Shown one piece after another: positions 25,790 through 34,188 of a stretch of DNA of 37,217 nt. The position numbers and the translations under genes are program-made. How positions within the stretch are numbered: position 1 is the stretch's first letter; the number at the start of each line of letters is the position of its first letter. The notes beneath the pieces are model-generated. The model saw nothing but the letters and a program-made list of their open reading frames with translations, had not been told where the DNA came from and ran no database searches. Origin of the DNA: an uncultured Collinsella sp. (lineage in GTDB: Bacteria > Actinomycetota > Coriobacteriia > Coriobacteriales > Coriobacteriaceae); contig CAUFRY010000019.1 in the NCBI GenBank assembly GCA_959028445.1, positions 1 through 37,217 of the forward strand, written 5' to 3'.

Positions 25790-26794
25790 ATGGACCAGGA
25801 TAAGACGACCGTGATGGGCGGCTACAGCTCCGCGCAGGCTGGCGACAGCGCCGACGCGACTCGCGTTGTGCCCGGCCCCGGTTATGCCGACCCTGCCGCG
25901 ACGCAGCCTTCTGCCGAGCCTACGCGGGTTATGGGCTATGGCGACACGGCGCAGGATCCTTACGCTGCATCTTCGCAAAGTCCCTATGGCAACGCGGCGC
26001 CGGACCCGTTTGATTACGCGCCGCAGGATCCCTATGCCAGTTCTGCGCCGAATCCCTATGATGACCTGTCGCAGAATCCCATTCCACAGCCTCAGCAGAC
26101 GACGTATATGCCGCGCACGGCGCAGCCTCGCTATGAGTCGCGCGATCCCTACGCGCGCCAGCCGTATCGCGAGTACCCCAAGTCGATTCCGCAGTATGGC
26201 GAGGATGAGGAAAAGAAACCGTCGCGTTCGTCGAGCGTGATCAAGAAGATCCTGATTGTGCTGGCGATCTTCTTTGCCCTGTCGGTTGTGTTTGCCATCG
26301 TGTCGGGCATGCTCAACAAGCGGGGCGCCACGACTGATACCACGGCCGAGCAGACCGAGACTACCCAGTCCGGCACTGTCGACCTGAGCGATATCCCGGG
26401 GCAGTACTGGTCCAACGCCAAGAAGCTCCTCAAGTCGCGTGGGGCCGATCTTTCGAACGCCGTGATCCTGACCGATGACGGCTCAACGCCTGTCGTCGAT
26501 GCCAACTGGGTTGTTATGTCTGCCTACTACAACGACAATGGCAACCTGGAGGTTCAGCTCACGCGCAAGGACAGCTCGTCGGGCAATGTGTCCGGCGATC
26601 AGAGCGGTGCGGACAGCTCGAGCTCCAATACGTTGGAGGACCTGAGCAACAAGGCCCAGGAGCTGGGAGATAAGGCCCAGCAACTGGGTGACACGGCTCA
26701 GAATCTCGGCGACACCGCGCAGAACCTGGGTGACATGGCAACGAACGCCTGGGATACCCTGCAAAACGGCATTTCGGGCGCACAGGGAAACTAG
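25790..26794 (+). CDS. single-pass membrane protein with PASTA-like domain and heptad tail
   Basis: No family was recognised for this 334-residue protein. The cytoplasmic N-terminal 150 residues are disordered, rich in P, Y, Q and D. They contain three T-x-V motifs (TTVMGG at 6, TRVVPG at 24, TRVMGY at 45) and repeated DPY units. One membrane helix runs about 151-174, after a basic K-rich approach, so the C-terminus should be outside. Residues about 198-260 (IPGQYWSNAKKLLKSRGAD onward) resemble a PASTA repeat of Ser/Thr kinases and PBPs. Residues 288-322 are five 7-residue repeats of the type AQxLGDT, likely an amphipathic helix. The ATG follows GGAAAGG. A link to Ser/Thr kinase or FHA signalling is only an inference. 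It is convergent with the CDF gene. Confidence 0.7.
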   Translation: MDQDKTTVMGGYSSAQAGDSADATRVVPGPGYADPAATQPSAEPTRVMGYGDTAQDPYAASSQSPYGNAAPDPFDYAPQDPYASSAPNPYDDLSQNPIPQPQQTTYMPRTAQPRYESRDPYARQPYREYPKSIPQYGEDEEKKPSRSSSVIKKILIVLAIFFALSVVFAIVSGMLNKRGATTDTTAEQTETTQSGTVDLSDIPGQYWSNAKKLLKSRGADLSNAVILTDDGSTPVVDANWVVMSAYYNDNGNLEVQLTRKDSSSGNVSGDQSGADSSSSNTLEDLSNKAQELGDKAQQLGDTAQNLGDTAQNLGDMATNAWDTLQNGISGAQGN

Positions 26795-26828
26795 CGGCCG
26801 AGCGGCTAGAGCCTTGGCAGTGCAAATA

Positions 26829-26896
26829 AAAACGGGACGCAGGATCGCGTGACCGGGCGCACATGCGCGTTGGTCGGCGGTCCTGCGTCCCGTTTT
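26829..26896. terminator. bidirectional terminator with perfect 16-base stem
   Basis: AAAACGGGACGCAGGA (26829-26844) pairs perfectly with TCCTGCGTCCCGTTTT (26881-26896), so a T run follows in both directions. The loop holds a smaller GCGCACATGCGC hairpin. It lies between two convergent genes. A further inverted pair, GGCCGAGCGGCT (26796-26807) and AGCCGCTCGGCC (26909-26920), encloses it. Confidence 0.85.
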
Positions 26897-26904
26897 GCTG
26901 CCGA

Positions 26905-28086
26905 TTACAGCCGCTCGGCCGGGCGGTCGGGCGAGCTAAAGCCCGAGTCAAACGTGACGACGCACGAGACATCGGGCCGGCGCTCGTGCACGATGCGCGT
27001 GACGAGTTCCAGCAGCTCCTCGTCGGATATGTCAAAACCGTCGGGGCGCACCAGGTCAAACGAGACGAAGCCGTCGTGCTCGTGCAGGTCGTGGATGGAA
27101 AGTGCGGGGTCGATCTGCATGATGCCGCGCTTGACCCAGCCGCGCAGGTCGTCGCCGGTTGTCGCGATGGGGTCGCAATGCAGCGTAATGTCGATACCCA
27201 TCTGATGCTTGATATCGTGCTCGATGGTGTCCAGAATCTCGTGGTGCTCAAACGCATCGCCCTCGCCGGGCATCTCCACGTGTGCGCTGGCAAACTGGCG
27301 ACCGGGGCCGTAGTCGTGCACCATCAGATCGTGCGTGCCCAGAACCTGCGGATAGGACATAATCCTGTCGCGAATCTCCTGCACCAGCTTGGGGTCGGGC
27401 GCTTGCCCCAGCAACGGGCTGATGGCGTCGCGCACTAGGCCCATGCCGCTGATGCAGATGAAGATGCCCACACCCAGGCCTGCCCAGCCATCGAGGTCAA
27501 AGCCGGTCGTCTGCGAAATAAGCGCCGCCACCAAGACCGAGCCCGAGGTGATGACGTCGTTTTTGGAGTCCTGTGCCGTGGCGATGAGCGTCTCCGAGTC
27601 GATGCGATCGCCCAGCGTGCGGTTGAACGCTGCCATCCAGAGCTTAACGAGCATGGACAAGACGAGGGCGGCTAAGGAGAGCACCGAATATGCAGTGGGG
27701 GAAGGCTTGATGATCTTAGTGACCGACTCGAGGATCAGATTGATGCCGACGGCGCAAACCAGGACGGCGACGAACAGGCCGGCGAGGTACTCATAGCGAC
27801 CGTGGCCATAGGGGTGGCCTTCGTCTGCCGGGCGGCTGGCAAGGCGGAACCCGAGCAGGCTCACGATGTTGCTCGAGGCATCGGAGAGGTTGTTGAAAGC
27901 GTCGGCGATGAGGGAGACGGAGCCGGCGAGCAGGCCCGCGATGCCCTTGGCCAGGCACAGGGTGATGTTGAGGCCAATGCAGACGAGGCCTGCGGAAAAG
28001 CCCGCGTTGGTGCGGCAAGATGCATCGACCGGCTCGCTCTCGCTGCCGGGAACAAGCGTATGTACCAGCCGATTTACAAATAGCAT
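26905..28086 (-). CDS. cation diffusion facilitator transporter, probably Mn2+-type
   Basis: A 393-residue inner-membrane metal/proton antiporter exporting a divalent cation. Six membrane segments lie in the first about 200 residues. The metal site has D62 and D69 (ADAFNNLSDA) in the second helix and D173/D177 (DSKND) in the fifth; this D-x3-D pattern marks manganese CDFs such as MneP/MneS rather than the HxxxD zinc type. A cytoplasmic dimerisation domain follows (about 215-300), then an extra C-terminal segment of about 90 residues. I chose ATG 28086 because GAGGA precedes it; an ATG seven codons earlier lacks a ribosome site, and longer readings lack conservation. It is convergent with the PASTA-like gene. 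Confidence 0.9.
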   Translation of the reverse strand: MLFVNRLVHTLVPGSESEPVDASCRTNAGFSAGLVCIGLNITLCLAKGIAGLLAGSVSLIADAFNNLSDASSNIVSLLGFRLASRPADEGHPYGHGRYEYLAGLFVAVLVCAVGINLILESVTKIIKPSPTAYSVLSLAALVLSMLVKLWMAAFNRTLGDRIDSETLIATAQDSKNDVITSGSVLVAALISQTTGFDLDGWAGLGVGIFICISGMGLVRDAISPLLGQAPDPKLVQEIRDRIMSYPQVLGTHDLMVHDYGPGRQFASAHVEMPGEGDAFEHHEILDTIEHDIKHQMGIDITLHCDPIATTGDDLRGWVKRGIMQIDPALSIHDLHEHDGFVSFDLVRPDGFDISDEELLELVTRIVHERRPDVSCVVTFDSGFSSPDRPAERL

Positions 28087-28257
28087 AGCGGTCGTCCTCA
28101 CAATCATGTTTAAGGGGATAGTGTAGCTCGCGCGGGGGCGCCGTGCACCGATGCTCAGAAAATGCAGCAATAGTCTGCCGGTGCTAACGAGCGAGCCTTC
28201 TCGTCTGCCTGGGTGGTCCATTTTGGGCCACATGGGTATGGGCATGTGCCTGCTTGC

Positions 28258-28276
28258 TCGACATACTTAATGTCGA
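28258..28276. promoter_or_regulatory. palindromic operator candidate before the zinc-ribbon gene
   Basis: TCGACAT-ACTTA-ATGTCGA is a perfect dyad with 7-base arms, just upstream of the ribosome site at about 28287. It could bind a repressor or fold in the leader. The rest of 28087-28304 shows only weak promoter-like sequence. Confidence 0.4.
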
Positions 28277-28304
28277 CAGCCCCTGTGCAAAGGAGGACGT
28301 TTCC

Positions 28305-29643
28305 ATGGACGAGATGTTTGCCATTAAATGTCAAAACTGCGGCGGCCCTATGTACTCGCACCAGGCTAAGCGCAGCTTTGAGTGCGCCTATTGCGGCACG
28401 GTCGTTCCGTGGCAGGCTGATGCGGGGGGGGGCCAAGAGCGCCCTGGGCATTCGCCATACGCCGTTGACGGTGGTGGATGGACTGCTCAAGCTCACGCAT
28501 GTGTCGCAACTCGAGCGCCCGGAGGACCCGGACTGGTATTTCTTCAATGCGCACTGGCGCAATCAGTCGGTTCTGGAACATCTGCTGTGGGAGGATCGCG
28601 GCACGGCGCAGGAGTTCCAAGAGGCCACGCATGTGAGCATTCCTTGCCCCTTCTGCGGAGCGTCCTTTGAGGGCGAGTCGACCCAGCGTGTGTTCGAGTG
28701 CCCGTCCTGCGGCAACAAGATCGGCATTGCCGACCTGCTCAAGCCCGGTACGTTTAGCAAGCGTCTGACCATGGGCGTGGGTGCGGAATATGTGCCGGAG
28801 CAGGGCATTCCCTGCGAGATTTCGCCGCAGCAGGCACGTGCCAACGCGCTGCAGCTGGTGCGCCAGTATGCGGAAGCCTTTGCCGGGCACGACGTGGAAG
28901 ACGCAATCCAAAACGACATGATGCTCTTCTACTTCCCCATGGCGCTCGCGGACCTGCGCATGATGGCGTCCTTCCCGGGCAAGGGCCTGAGCAAGGAAAC
29001 CCTGGTGTACTACGAGGTGCTCGACTGGGCATACCCCAGGGCAAACTACCTGGATGTTCGCCTCATGGGCATTTTGGAGCCGTGGGACTTTGCCAAGGTC
29101 GGTCCGTTCGATCCCGCCATGCAGGAAGGCGATTTCCGTGTCGTCTCGGTCGATGCGTCTACCAAGGACCAGGTGGTCATTGATAAGCTGGCGCTCGACA
29201 TTGCCGGCAACGATGCCGAGGCGGTACTGGGGCTCAATAAAAAGAGTATCCGAACCTGGGCACGCAAGGCCCGAAAGCATAAGGACGGCCTGGTGATGGT
29301 GCCGGTCTACTTTGTCGATCGCCCGGCGACGGATGGCCGCGATGGCGAGCAGGTGCGTATCGCTGTGAACGGCCAGACGGGTCGTGCAGCTGCGGTGGTG
29401 TTTAGTGACAAGCGCGAAACGCATGTCGTGGCGCCGCTCAGTCCGAGCCTGCATCTGTCCGGCGAGAGCACCGTGCATGCCACGCCCATCGAGGTCAAAT
29501 ACGTTAAATCGCCGTTCCTGTACCAGATTGTGCGCCGTGGAGACGGCGAGCAGCCGCGCCAGGTTGCAGCGGCGGCCGAGGGTTCTTACCGAGAGGAAAA
29601 GCCCAAACGTCGCGGCCTGCTGGGTGCGCTATTTGGGAAGTAG
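28305..29643 (+). pseudogene. two-zinc-ribbon NGQTGK-family protein, frameshifted at a G9 tract
   Basis: The ATG at 28305 follows AAAGGAGG and starts a clear zinc ribbon: C9, C12, C27, C30. At 28424-28432 there are nine G in a row. In the start frame the coding sequence then becomes meaningless and stops at 28670. With eight G it would continue into a well-formed protein of 445 residues: a second ribbon (CPFC...CPSC), a helical middle, the segment VPVYFV...VNGQTGRAA typical of a widespread zinc-ribbon/PriA-misnamed family, and a basic tail KPKRRGLLGALFGK that may touch membrane. Either the tract is phase-variable, or the gene is broken, or the run is a sequencing error. The downstream part shows normal codon use and no other damage, favouring recent or reversible change. 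Function of the family is unclear. Confidence 0.75.
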
Positions 29644-29749
29644 GGGAGCGGTGCTGGTTAGTCTTATGACGCGATAGCCAGGGATATGGGGCAGCTCACG
29701 GGAGCGCGGGCTGCCGTCTGATTGTTTGAGAGTGCCAGATGTAAATAAA

Positions 29750-29888
29750 CAGTGGAGCGGCTGCAAAAGAGCCTCCTCACTGGGTAAAATCAGGTCGTGC
29801 CGCGGAACCCGCTCCTCAGCGCTTAAACTTCGGAGACGCGGGCAACGCAGGTATTATCGTCTAGGGCCGGCTGCAACCGGCCCTTTTC
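29750..29888 (+). ncRNA. candidate structured RNA or 3' UTR ending in a terminator
   Basis: Three hairpins follow one another in a 422-base gene-free region: 29750-29782 (CAGTGGAG...CTCCTCACTG), 29798-29853 (TGCCGCG, CCCGC and TCC pairing with GGA, GCGGG and CGC-A-GGTA across small internal loops), and the terminator at 29864-29888. No riboswitch class that I know fits, and no gene lies downstream on this strand. It may be a small RNA or the 3' UTR of the zinc-ribbon gene. Confidence 0.35.
29864..29888 (+). terminator. intrinsic terminator
   Basis: GGGCCGG (29864-29870) pairs with CCGGCCC (29877-29883), followed by TTTTCT. It could end the zinc-ribbon gene transcript or a separate RNA. Confidence 0.75.
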
Positions 29889-30065
29889 TGTGGCAACCAA
29901 TGGATCCACATTAGACGAAGGCCGCGTCTTTGCCTGTCAGGTCGCGCTCGCCAGCCACGGCTGGAATGTCGTTGCCGGCGTCCATGACCGGTATTGTTTC
30001 GTAGCGTGCGTCGCAACCGCGAGTGCGCCTGCGACGGCTGCGGTGGTTTCGGTCGCAACGTGCTG
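29889..30065. other. gene-free stretch with a possible coding remnant
   Basis: No start-to-stop gene is visible. One plus-strand frame reads LASHGWNVVAGVHD near 29950-29990, faintly like a Rossmann-fold dehydrogenase segment, but it is short and not framed by a start or ribosome site. GCCAGCC and GGCTGG form a small hairpin at about 29950-29965. Confidence 0.2.
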
Positions 30066-31118
30066 CTACCCTTGCGCTTTGCCATTAGTCGCTTCGTTGA
30101 TGGCGCGGTACTCGGCACTCAGCTCGCGCGCCAGCTCTTCCTTGCTTGGAAGATACGGCAGGTATTTGGCGGCAAACACTTGGTCGTTGTCTTCGGGCAG
30201 CGTGTACTCGACAATCGAATCGCTTTTGTCCGCGCAGAGCACGATGCCTATGGGCGGATTGTCGCCTTCGTTCATGAGCTCGCGCGTGTAGTAGTTCACA
30301 TACATTTGCATCTGGCCCAGGTCCTGATGCGTAAGGTCATCGGTCTTAAGGTCGATGAGCACGAAGCAGCGCATCAGATAGTTGTAAAAAACAAGGTCAA
30401 TATAGAAATGGCGTCCATCAAAGGTGATGCGCTTTTGGCGCGCCTCGAAAGCGAAACCACGGCCAAGCTCCAGCAGGAACTTCTGAAGATGCGTGATGAG
30501 CGCCTGCTCTAGATCGCTCTCGCGAAACGCAGTATCGTCCGAGAAACCTAAAAACTCCAGTACATATGGGTCGCGGATGATATCCTCGGGGCGACGAGCC
30601 GGGGCGCTCTTTTGGATTTCCTGGGTGACGGCCTCCTTGTCCTTGCTGGCAAGTAGGCGCTCGCGGAACATGGTGTTGATCTGGCGTTCGAGCTGACGCG
30701 TGCTCCAACGAGAATCGGCGCATTCGTTCATGTACCAGGTGCGAGCGTCAGGGTCGGAAATGCGCATCAACCTGCGGTAATGAGTCCAGCTCAATTCGCT
30801 ACGCAGTGCGTCGCGAATTGGAAACGCAAGAAAGAACTGACGCATATTGCGAAGGTTTGCGATGCCAAAGCCTCTTCCGAAATCCGCGGTAAGCCTTCTG
30901 GAGAGGCCTGCAATCAATGCCTCTCCATATGCTGCGCGCTCCTCTCCGCCCTGTTCATCAACAATACTCTTGCCGATCTCCCAATATGCCTCAACCATCG
31001 CAAAGTTAACAGCGGTATAGGCCTTGTCGCGAGCGGCGTTGAGAATCGAGGAGACCTGCTTGTAAAAACCTTCGGGCACGATTGCCGATTCTCCACGGTT
31101 TACCAGTTCGCCCATCAC
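30066..31118 (-). CDS. DUF1016/YhcG-family PD-(D/E)XK nuclease
   Basis: A 350-residue protein with two recognised parts. The N-terminal DUF1016 helical region (about 15-165) includes YWEIGKSIVDEQ and LRNMRQFFLAFP. The C-terminal PD-(D/E)XK nuclease domain (about 185-340) has D241 (FYIDLVFYN), D256 and K258 (VLIDLKTDD), and Q269 in GQMQMYVNYY. These proteins are common on phages and genomic islands; proposed roles include Holliday-junction-like or defence nuclease activity, but none is settled. No partner restriction or defence gene is adjacent. The first codon is GTG 31118 or the next codon ATG 31115; neither has a close Shine-Dalgarno. GC content is visibly lower than in the ruv or dnaE genes, suggesting acquisition. 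Confidence 0.9.
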   Translation of the reverse strand: MMGELVNRGESAIVPEGFYKQVSSILNAARDKAYTAVNFAMVEAYWEIGKSIVDEQGGEERAAYGEALIAGLSRRLTADFGRGFGIANLRNMRQFFLAFPIRDALRSELSWTHYRRLMRISDPDARTWYMNECADSRWSTRQLERQINTMFRERLLASKDKEAVTQEIQKSAPARRPEDIIRDPYVLEFLGFSDDTAFRESDLEQALITHLQKFLLELGRGFAFEARQKRITFDGRHFYIDLVFYNYLMRCFVLIDLKTDDLTHQDLGQMQMYVNYYTRELMNEGDNPPIGIVLCADKSDSIVEYTLPEDNDQVFAAKYLPYLPSKEELARELSAEYRAINEATNGKAQG

Positions 31119-31282
31119 TGTCGCCCCGCTTTCCTCTTGTGGAATGCATCTTTATCGAATTTAGTTTAAAGCCTCGCGCGGACACGAATTGCTGTGCTGT
31201 CTGACATCATCTCATGGGGCCTTGCGGTGACTAAAATGTGGCCATAGAGACAGTTTTAGCGAACCCCACGGGAGTGACGTGT

Positions 31283-31552
31283 ATGGACAACAACACGCTG
31301 CTATTCCAGGACAAAGGTTCGGGTAGGTATAAAGACGTCAAGATCTACCCTAACCGCATTGAGGTACTCAAGAAGGGCACTTTTGGCGGCAAGCACACCG
31401 AGATTGTTTATCTTAAGGACATTACGGGCGTCAATAGAATCAAAGGCCGCGATGTTTTTCTGCGCAATCGTCTGTTGACCGCTTGCGTCTTTAGCCTGAA
31501 CAGCCGTGCGAAGGCCCAGGAGTTTGTTAACGCGCTGAACATGGTGATGTAG
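31283..31552 (+). CDS. small PH-like domain protein
   Basis: An 89-residue protein made mostly of beta-strand-like segments with a closing helix (SRAKAQEFVNALN). Order and length fit a bacterial pleckstrin-homology-like fold: VKIYPNRIEVLKKG, then EIVYLKDITGVNRIKGRDVFL. No membrane segment or signal is present. The role is unknown; such proteins often sense or bind membrane or partner peptides. ATG 31283 follows GGGAGTGA at about 7 bases; an in-frame upstream start at 31238 has no ribosome site. A TAAAAT at about 31231 may be its -10 box. Like its neighbours it has lower GC than the core genes. It is monocistronic. Confidence 0.75.
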   Translation: MDNNTLLFQDKGSGRYKDVKIYPNRIEVLKKGTFGGKHTEIVYLKDITGVNRIKGRDVFLRNRLLTACVFSLNSRAKAQEFVNALNMVM

Positions 31553-31576
31553 CCGATAACGGTGTTCGGGCTAAGG

Positions 31577-31611
31577 TAAAAATCGGGGCGCAGAACGGTA
31601 TTCTGCGCCCC
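31577..31611 (-). terminator. intrinsic terminator of the phospholipase gene
   Basis: GGGGCGCAGAA (31585-31595) pairs with TTCTGCGCCCC (31601-31611); read on the minus strand it ends in GATTTTT. The plus-strand 3' arm runs into nine C (31608-31616). Confidence 0.8.
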
Positions 31612-31649
31612 CCCCCAATTGAGTCGATGTGTCTAAAAGGCGGGCTTGC

Positions 31650-34139
31650 CTATTCGCTGTCGTCCCCAACGTTTTCGCGGTCATTGGCAAGCATCGCCGC
31701 GCCGGCGACCGTTGTCGCCACGGCGGCGGCAGCGAGCCCGGCGGCAACGCCAGAGCCGTCGCCCGTGTCGGCGAGTTTTCCGGTCGAGCCCTTGCTCTTG
31801 TTGCCGCCGCCGTTCTTGTCGGCGCCGTCTGCGTTGGAACCCGTGCCGCTACCGGTGCCGCCTGCACTGCCCGAGGCCGCTACGGTAAAGCTTGCGGCTC
31901 CATCGCTGGCGAGCGTGTAGTTCTGCGCCGCGTCGCCCAACAGACCTTTCGCACGCACCCAATACGTCCCCGCGGCAAATGCCTCGCCCTCGGCCATTGC
32001 CGTGCCCGGAGCGCCGTCCGCGTCGTGCACAAACTCGAGCTGGGCGGTGCAGGCGTCGGTTTCGAGCTTGCCCTCGAGTGATGCCGCAATCTTGGCGCGC
32101 ACGTCTTCGCCGGCCTTAAGGCCTTCGAGTCCCTCAAAATGGGGCGTCAGCGCGAGCGGATCGATATCGATGGGCACGAAGCCCTGCAGTCCTGTAGCGG
32201 TCTCGTTGCCCAGGGCGTCGACATCCACGTATTCGATGGCAAACGCGCTGCCAGAAGCGGCCACGTTGAGTACGTTGCTGCTGTTAACGAGGCGGAAACG
32301 GCCCTCGCCAACGGTCTTGCCATCCTGGAATGAGGCATCGCTCAGCGAGTCGCCGTACGTCATGCGCATGCGGGTCGGGAGATAGTACGGGAGATAGTAC
32401 GAAGCCGTCTGCTTGTGCTCCGTATCGTAATTGCGCTGGTAGATGCTCCGGGCCAGCGCCGCATCAACAAAGTCGGATGCGATGATGCCAATGTGCTTGA
32501 GGTAATCTGACTTTGTATCCTCGATGCCGCTGGGATTGATGTACGGGCTCTTATACAGATGCTCGTTGACTACTCGTGCCGAGGTAAAAGGATTGCCTCC
32601 GTGCGACAAGCCCGTGCAGCTGGTGTAGTTGATAGACCAGCAACGCTCCAGGACTTTCTCCTTGGCCCCGTTATCGTCCTCGACATCTACCTCGTTGCGC
32701 GTGCGCCCGGTCGTTTCCTTCAGCGCATTATCGACCCAGCTGAGCTTGTCGGTTCCCGTGAGTTTGTACTTGTCCTGGGCGTATACCTTGGTGCAATAGG
32801 GCTCTTTGTCGCCTGTTTCCCCCGCGGCTTCAAAGCCCCGCGCGTCTTGGACGAGACACATGGAACTGCTGTCGGTGTGCACTGCGATTTTGTTATCCCA
32901 TTCGGTGAGGTCGAGTCCCCACGTGTGGCCGCTTACGCTGTCGCCGTCGAGTCCAAATCGACGTAGCAGGACGATCTTTCCGCGCACCTCGCCCAGTGTG
33001 GGAACGCGGCTCGACGTATAGAACAGTTTGGGGTTGTCGTCCAAAACCTTGGCGAAAGCCGTCGTAACACTTTCGTCGGTAGCCTCGTCGTTGCCTCGTG
33101 ATACAAGCATGATGAGCGCTTCTGTCGGGTTTTCGTTCAAAAACGTTTTGAAGTACCCGATGACATCGGAGAGATGCAGATAGTTCCCGTCTTTTTTGAG
33201 TAGGTAGAAAATCCCGTGGTCGATGCCGGGGTCATCGCCCTTTCCGAGCCGGATATCAAAATAGCGAATGCCTTCGAGCAACTGCGTGGGAATGTAATCC
33301 TGCTGGCATTTTACTTGCGAGGATTGGGGCTCAGTGTCGTTGTCCACGCTGCAGGTGCCCGAATCGTGCGTACCCGGGATGCTCAGCTCGTCGAGGAACT
33401 TGTTGTCGTCGACGTATTTCATCCAACATGGTCCGTCGACGTAGCTGCTGTACGTGATCCAGTCGAGGCTGCTAACCGTGGCATCGTTCTTTTTCATGTC
33501 GTAACCGATAAGTTCGAGCTCCCACGGAATGCTCTTACTCTTATGGCAGATCTTATTGTTGTCCTGGTCTTCGCCGTTCGATTCTATTGCCAGGTACTTA
33601 ATGTCTTTTTTCTCGGTTTCTTTCTCGACCGTGCGGTCTCGGATGATATAGGTTCCGTTTGATTGACGCTCGAACGCAAAAGCGCGGCTGGGCTTGTTGT
33701 CATACTCGCCGCCCCATACGTGGATGACCTTTCCATCTTTGTCAGAGTCGTCGTCGACCGACCAAATGCTGTAGCCCGTCTTTTTATGCTCTTCGAAATT
33801 GAGCAAGGTGCGGATAGCATACCAGTTTGTATCGTCATTCTTGGTCGTTACGTTCTCAAGGATGAGCTTGCTGGACGTGCCGTCGTTAAACAGGTGGCAG
33901 ACGTTGCCGCGAACGTTGCCGTCTTGGTTGACGCTCGCGGTGCGAAAATAGCCCGCGGGGCGAAGGCGAATGACGAAATTGTCGAGGCTGTCCGACGGTG
34001 CGGGTGTGTTGTCTGCAAATGCCGCTCGCAGGGGAATGCCCAGCGCTGCGGTTTCGGGCAGGCTTGCAAGTGGTGACAACGCCGCAAGCCCTAGGCCCAG
34101 CGTAAACGCTCGGCGGCTGATGGCATGGTGTTCGGTCAT
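31650..34139 (-). CDS. exported phosphatidylinositol-specific phospholipase C, probably wall-anchored
   Basis: An 829-residue exported enzyme likely cleaving phosphatidylinositol or GPI anchors. It opens with a twin-arginine-like signal (SRRAFTLGLGLAAL, R9-R10). Residues about 50-215 resemble a beta-trefoil/ricin-like module (NGTYIIRD). The PI-PLC X domain has catalytic-type H258 in LSIPGTHDSGT, R297 in RYFDIRLG and H308 in GIDHG. A beta-rich region is followed by a Gly/Ser/Asn linker, then LADTG (789-793), a hydrophobic helix and a short charged tail: a variant sortase signal. The ATG follows GGAG at 5 bases. GC is lower in the middle of the gene. No sortase is in the window. Whether it acts on host or bacterial lipid cannot be told. 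Confidence 0.85.
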   Translation of the reverse strand: MTEHHAISRRAFTLGLGLAALSPLASLPETAALGIPLRAAFADNTPAPSDSLDNFVIRLRPAGYFRTASVNQDGNVRGNVCHLFNDGTSSKLILENVTTKNDDTNWYAIRTLLNFEEHKKTGYSIWSVDDDSDKDGKVIHVWGGEYDNKPSRAFAFERQSNGTYIIRDRTVEKETEKKDIKYLAIESNGEDQDNNKICHKSKSIPWELELIGYDMKKNDATVSSLDWITYSSYVDGPCWMKYVDDNKFLDELSIPGTHDSGTCSVDNDTEPQSSQVKCQQDYIPTQLLEGIRYFDIRLGKGDDPGIDHGIFYLLKKDGNYLHLSDVIGYFKTFLNENPTEALIMLVSRGNDEATDESVTTAFAKVLDDNPKLFYTSSRVPTLGEVRGKIVLLRRFGLDGDSVSGHTWGLDLTEWDNKIAVHTDSSSMCLVQDARGFEAAGETGDKEPYCTKVYAQDKYKLTGTDKLSWVDNALKETTGRTRNEVDVEDDNGAKEKVLERCWSINYTSCTGLSHGGNPFTSARVVNEHLYKSPYINPSGIEDTKSDYLKHIGIIASDFVDAALARSIYQRNYDTEHKQTASYYLPYYLPTRMRMTYGDSLSDASFQDGKTVGEGRFRLVNSSNVLNVAASGSAFAIEYVDVDALGNETATGLQGFVPIDIDPLALTPHFEGLEGLKAGEDVRAKIAASLEGKLETDACTAQLEFVHDADGAPGTAMAEGEAFAAGTYWVRAKGLLGDAAQNYTLASDGAASFTVAASGSAGGTGSGTGSNADGADKNGGGNKSKGSTGKLADTGDGSGVAAGLAAAAVATTVAGAAMLANDRENVGDDSE

Positions 34140-34182
34140 AACTTCTCCATTCGCAGAGTGCGGTTATGCGATAGTTTTGGTC

Positions 34183-34188
34183 ACTATA
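34183..34188 (-). promoter_or_regulatory. -10 box (TATAGT) of the phospholipase gene
   Basis: TATAGT on the minus strand, 44 bases before the start codon; the -35 region is weak. The rest of 34140-34444 holds the lipoprotein terminator and nothing else I can support. Confidence 0.4.

Noticed and set aside
29790..29812. AGGTCGTGCCGCGG considered as a T-box motif.
   Set aside because: It lacks the TGGN bulge sequence and no downstream gene exists on that strand.
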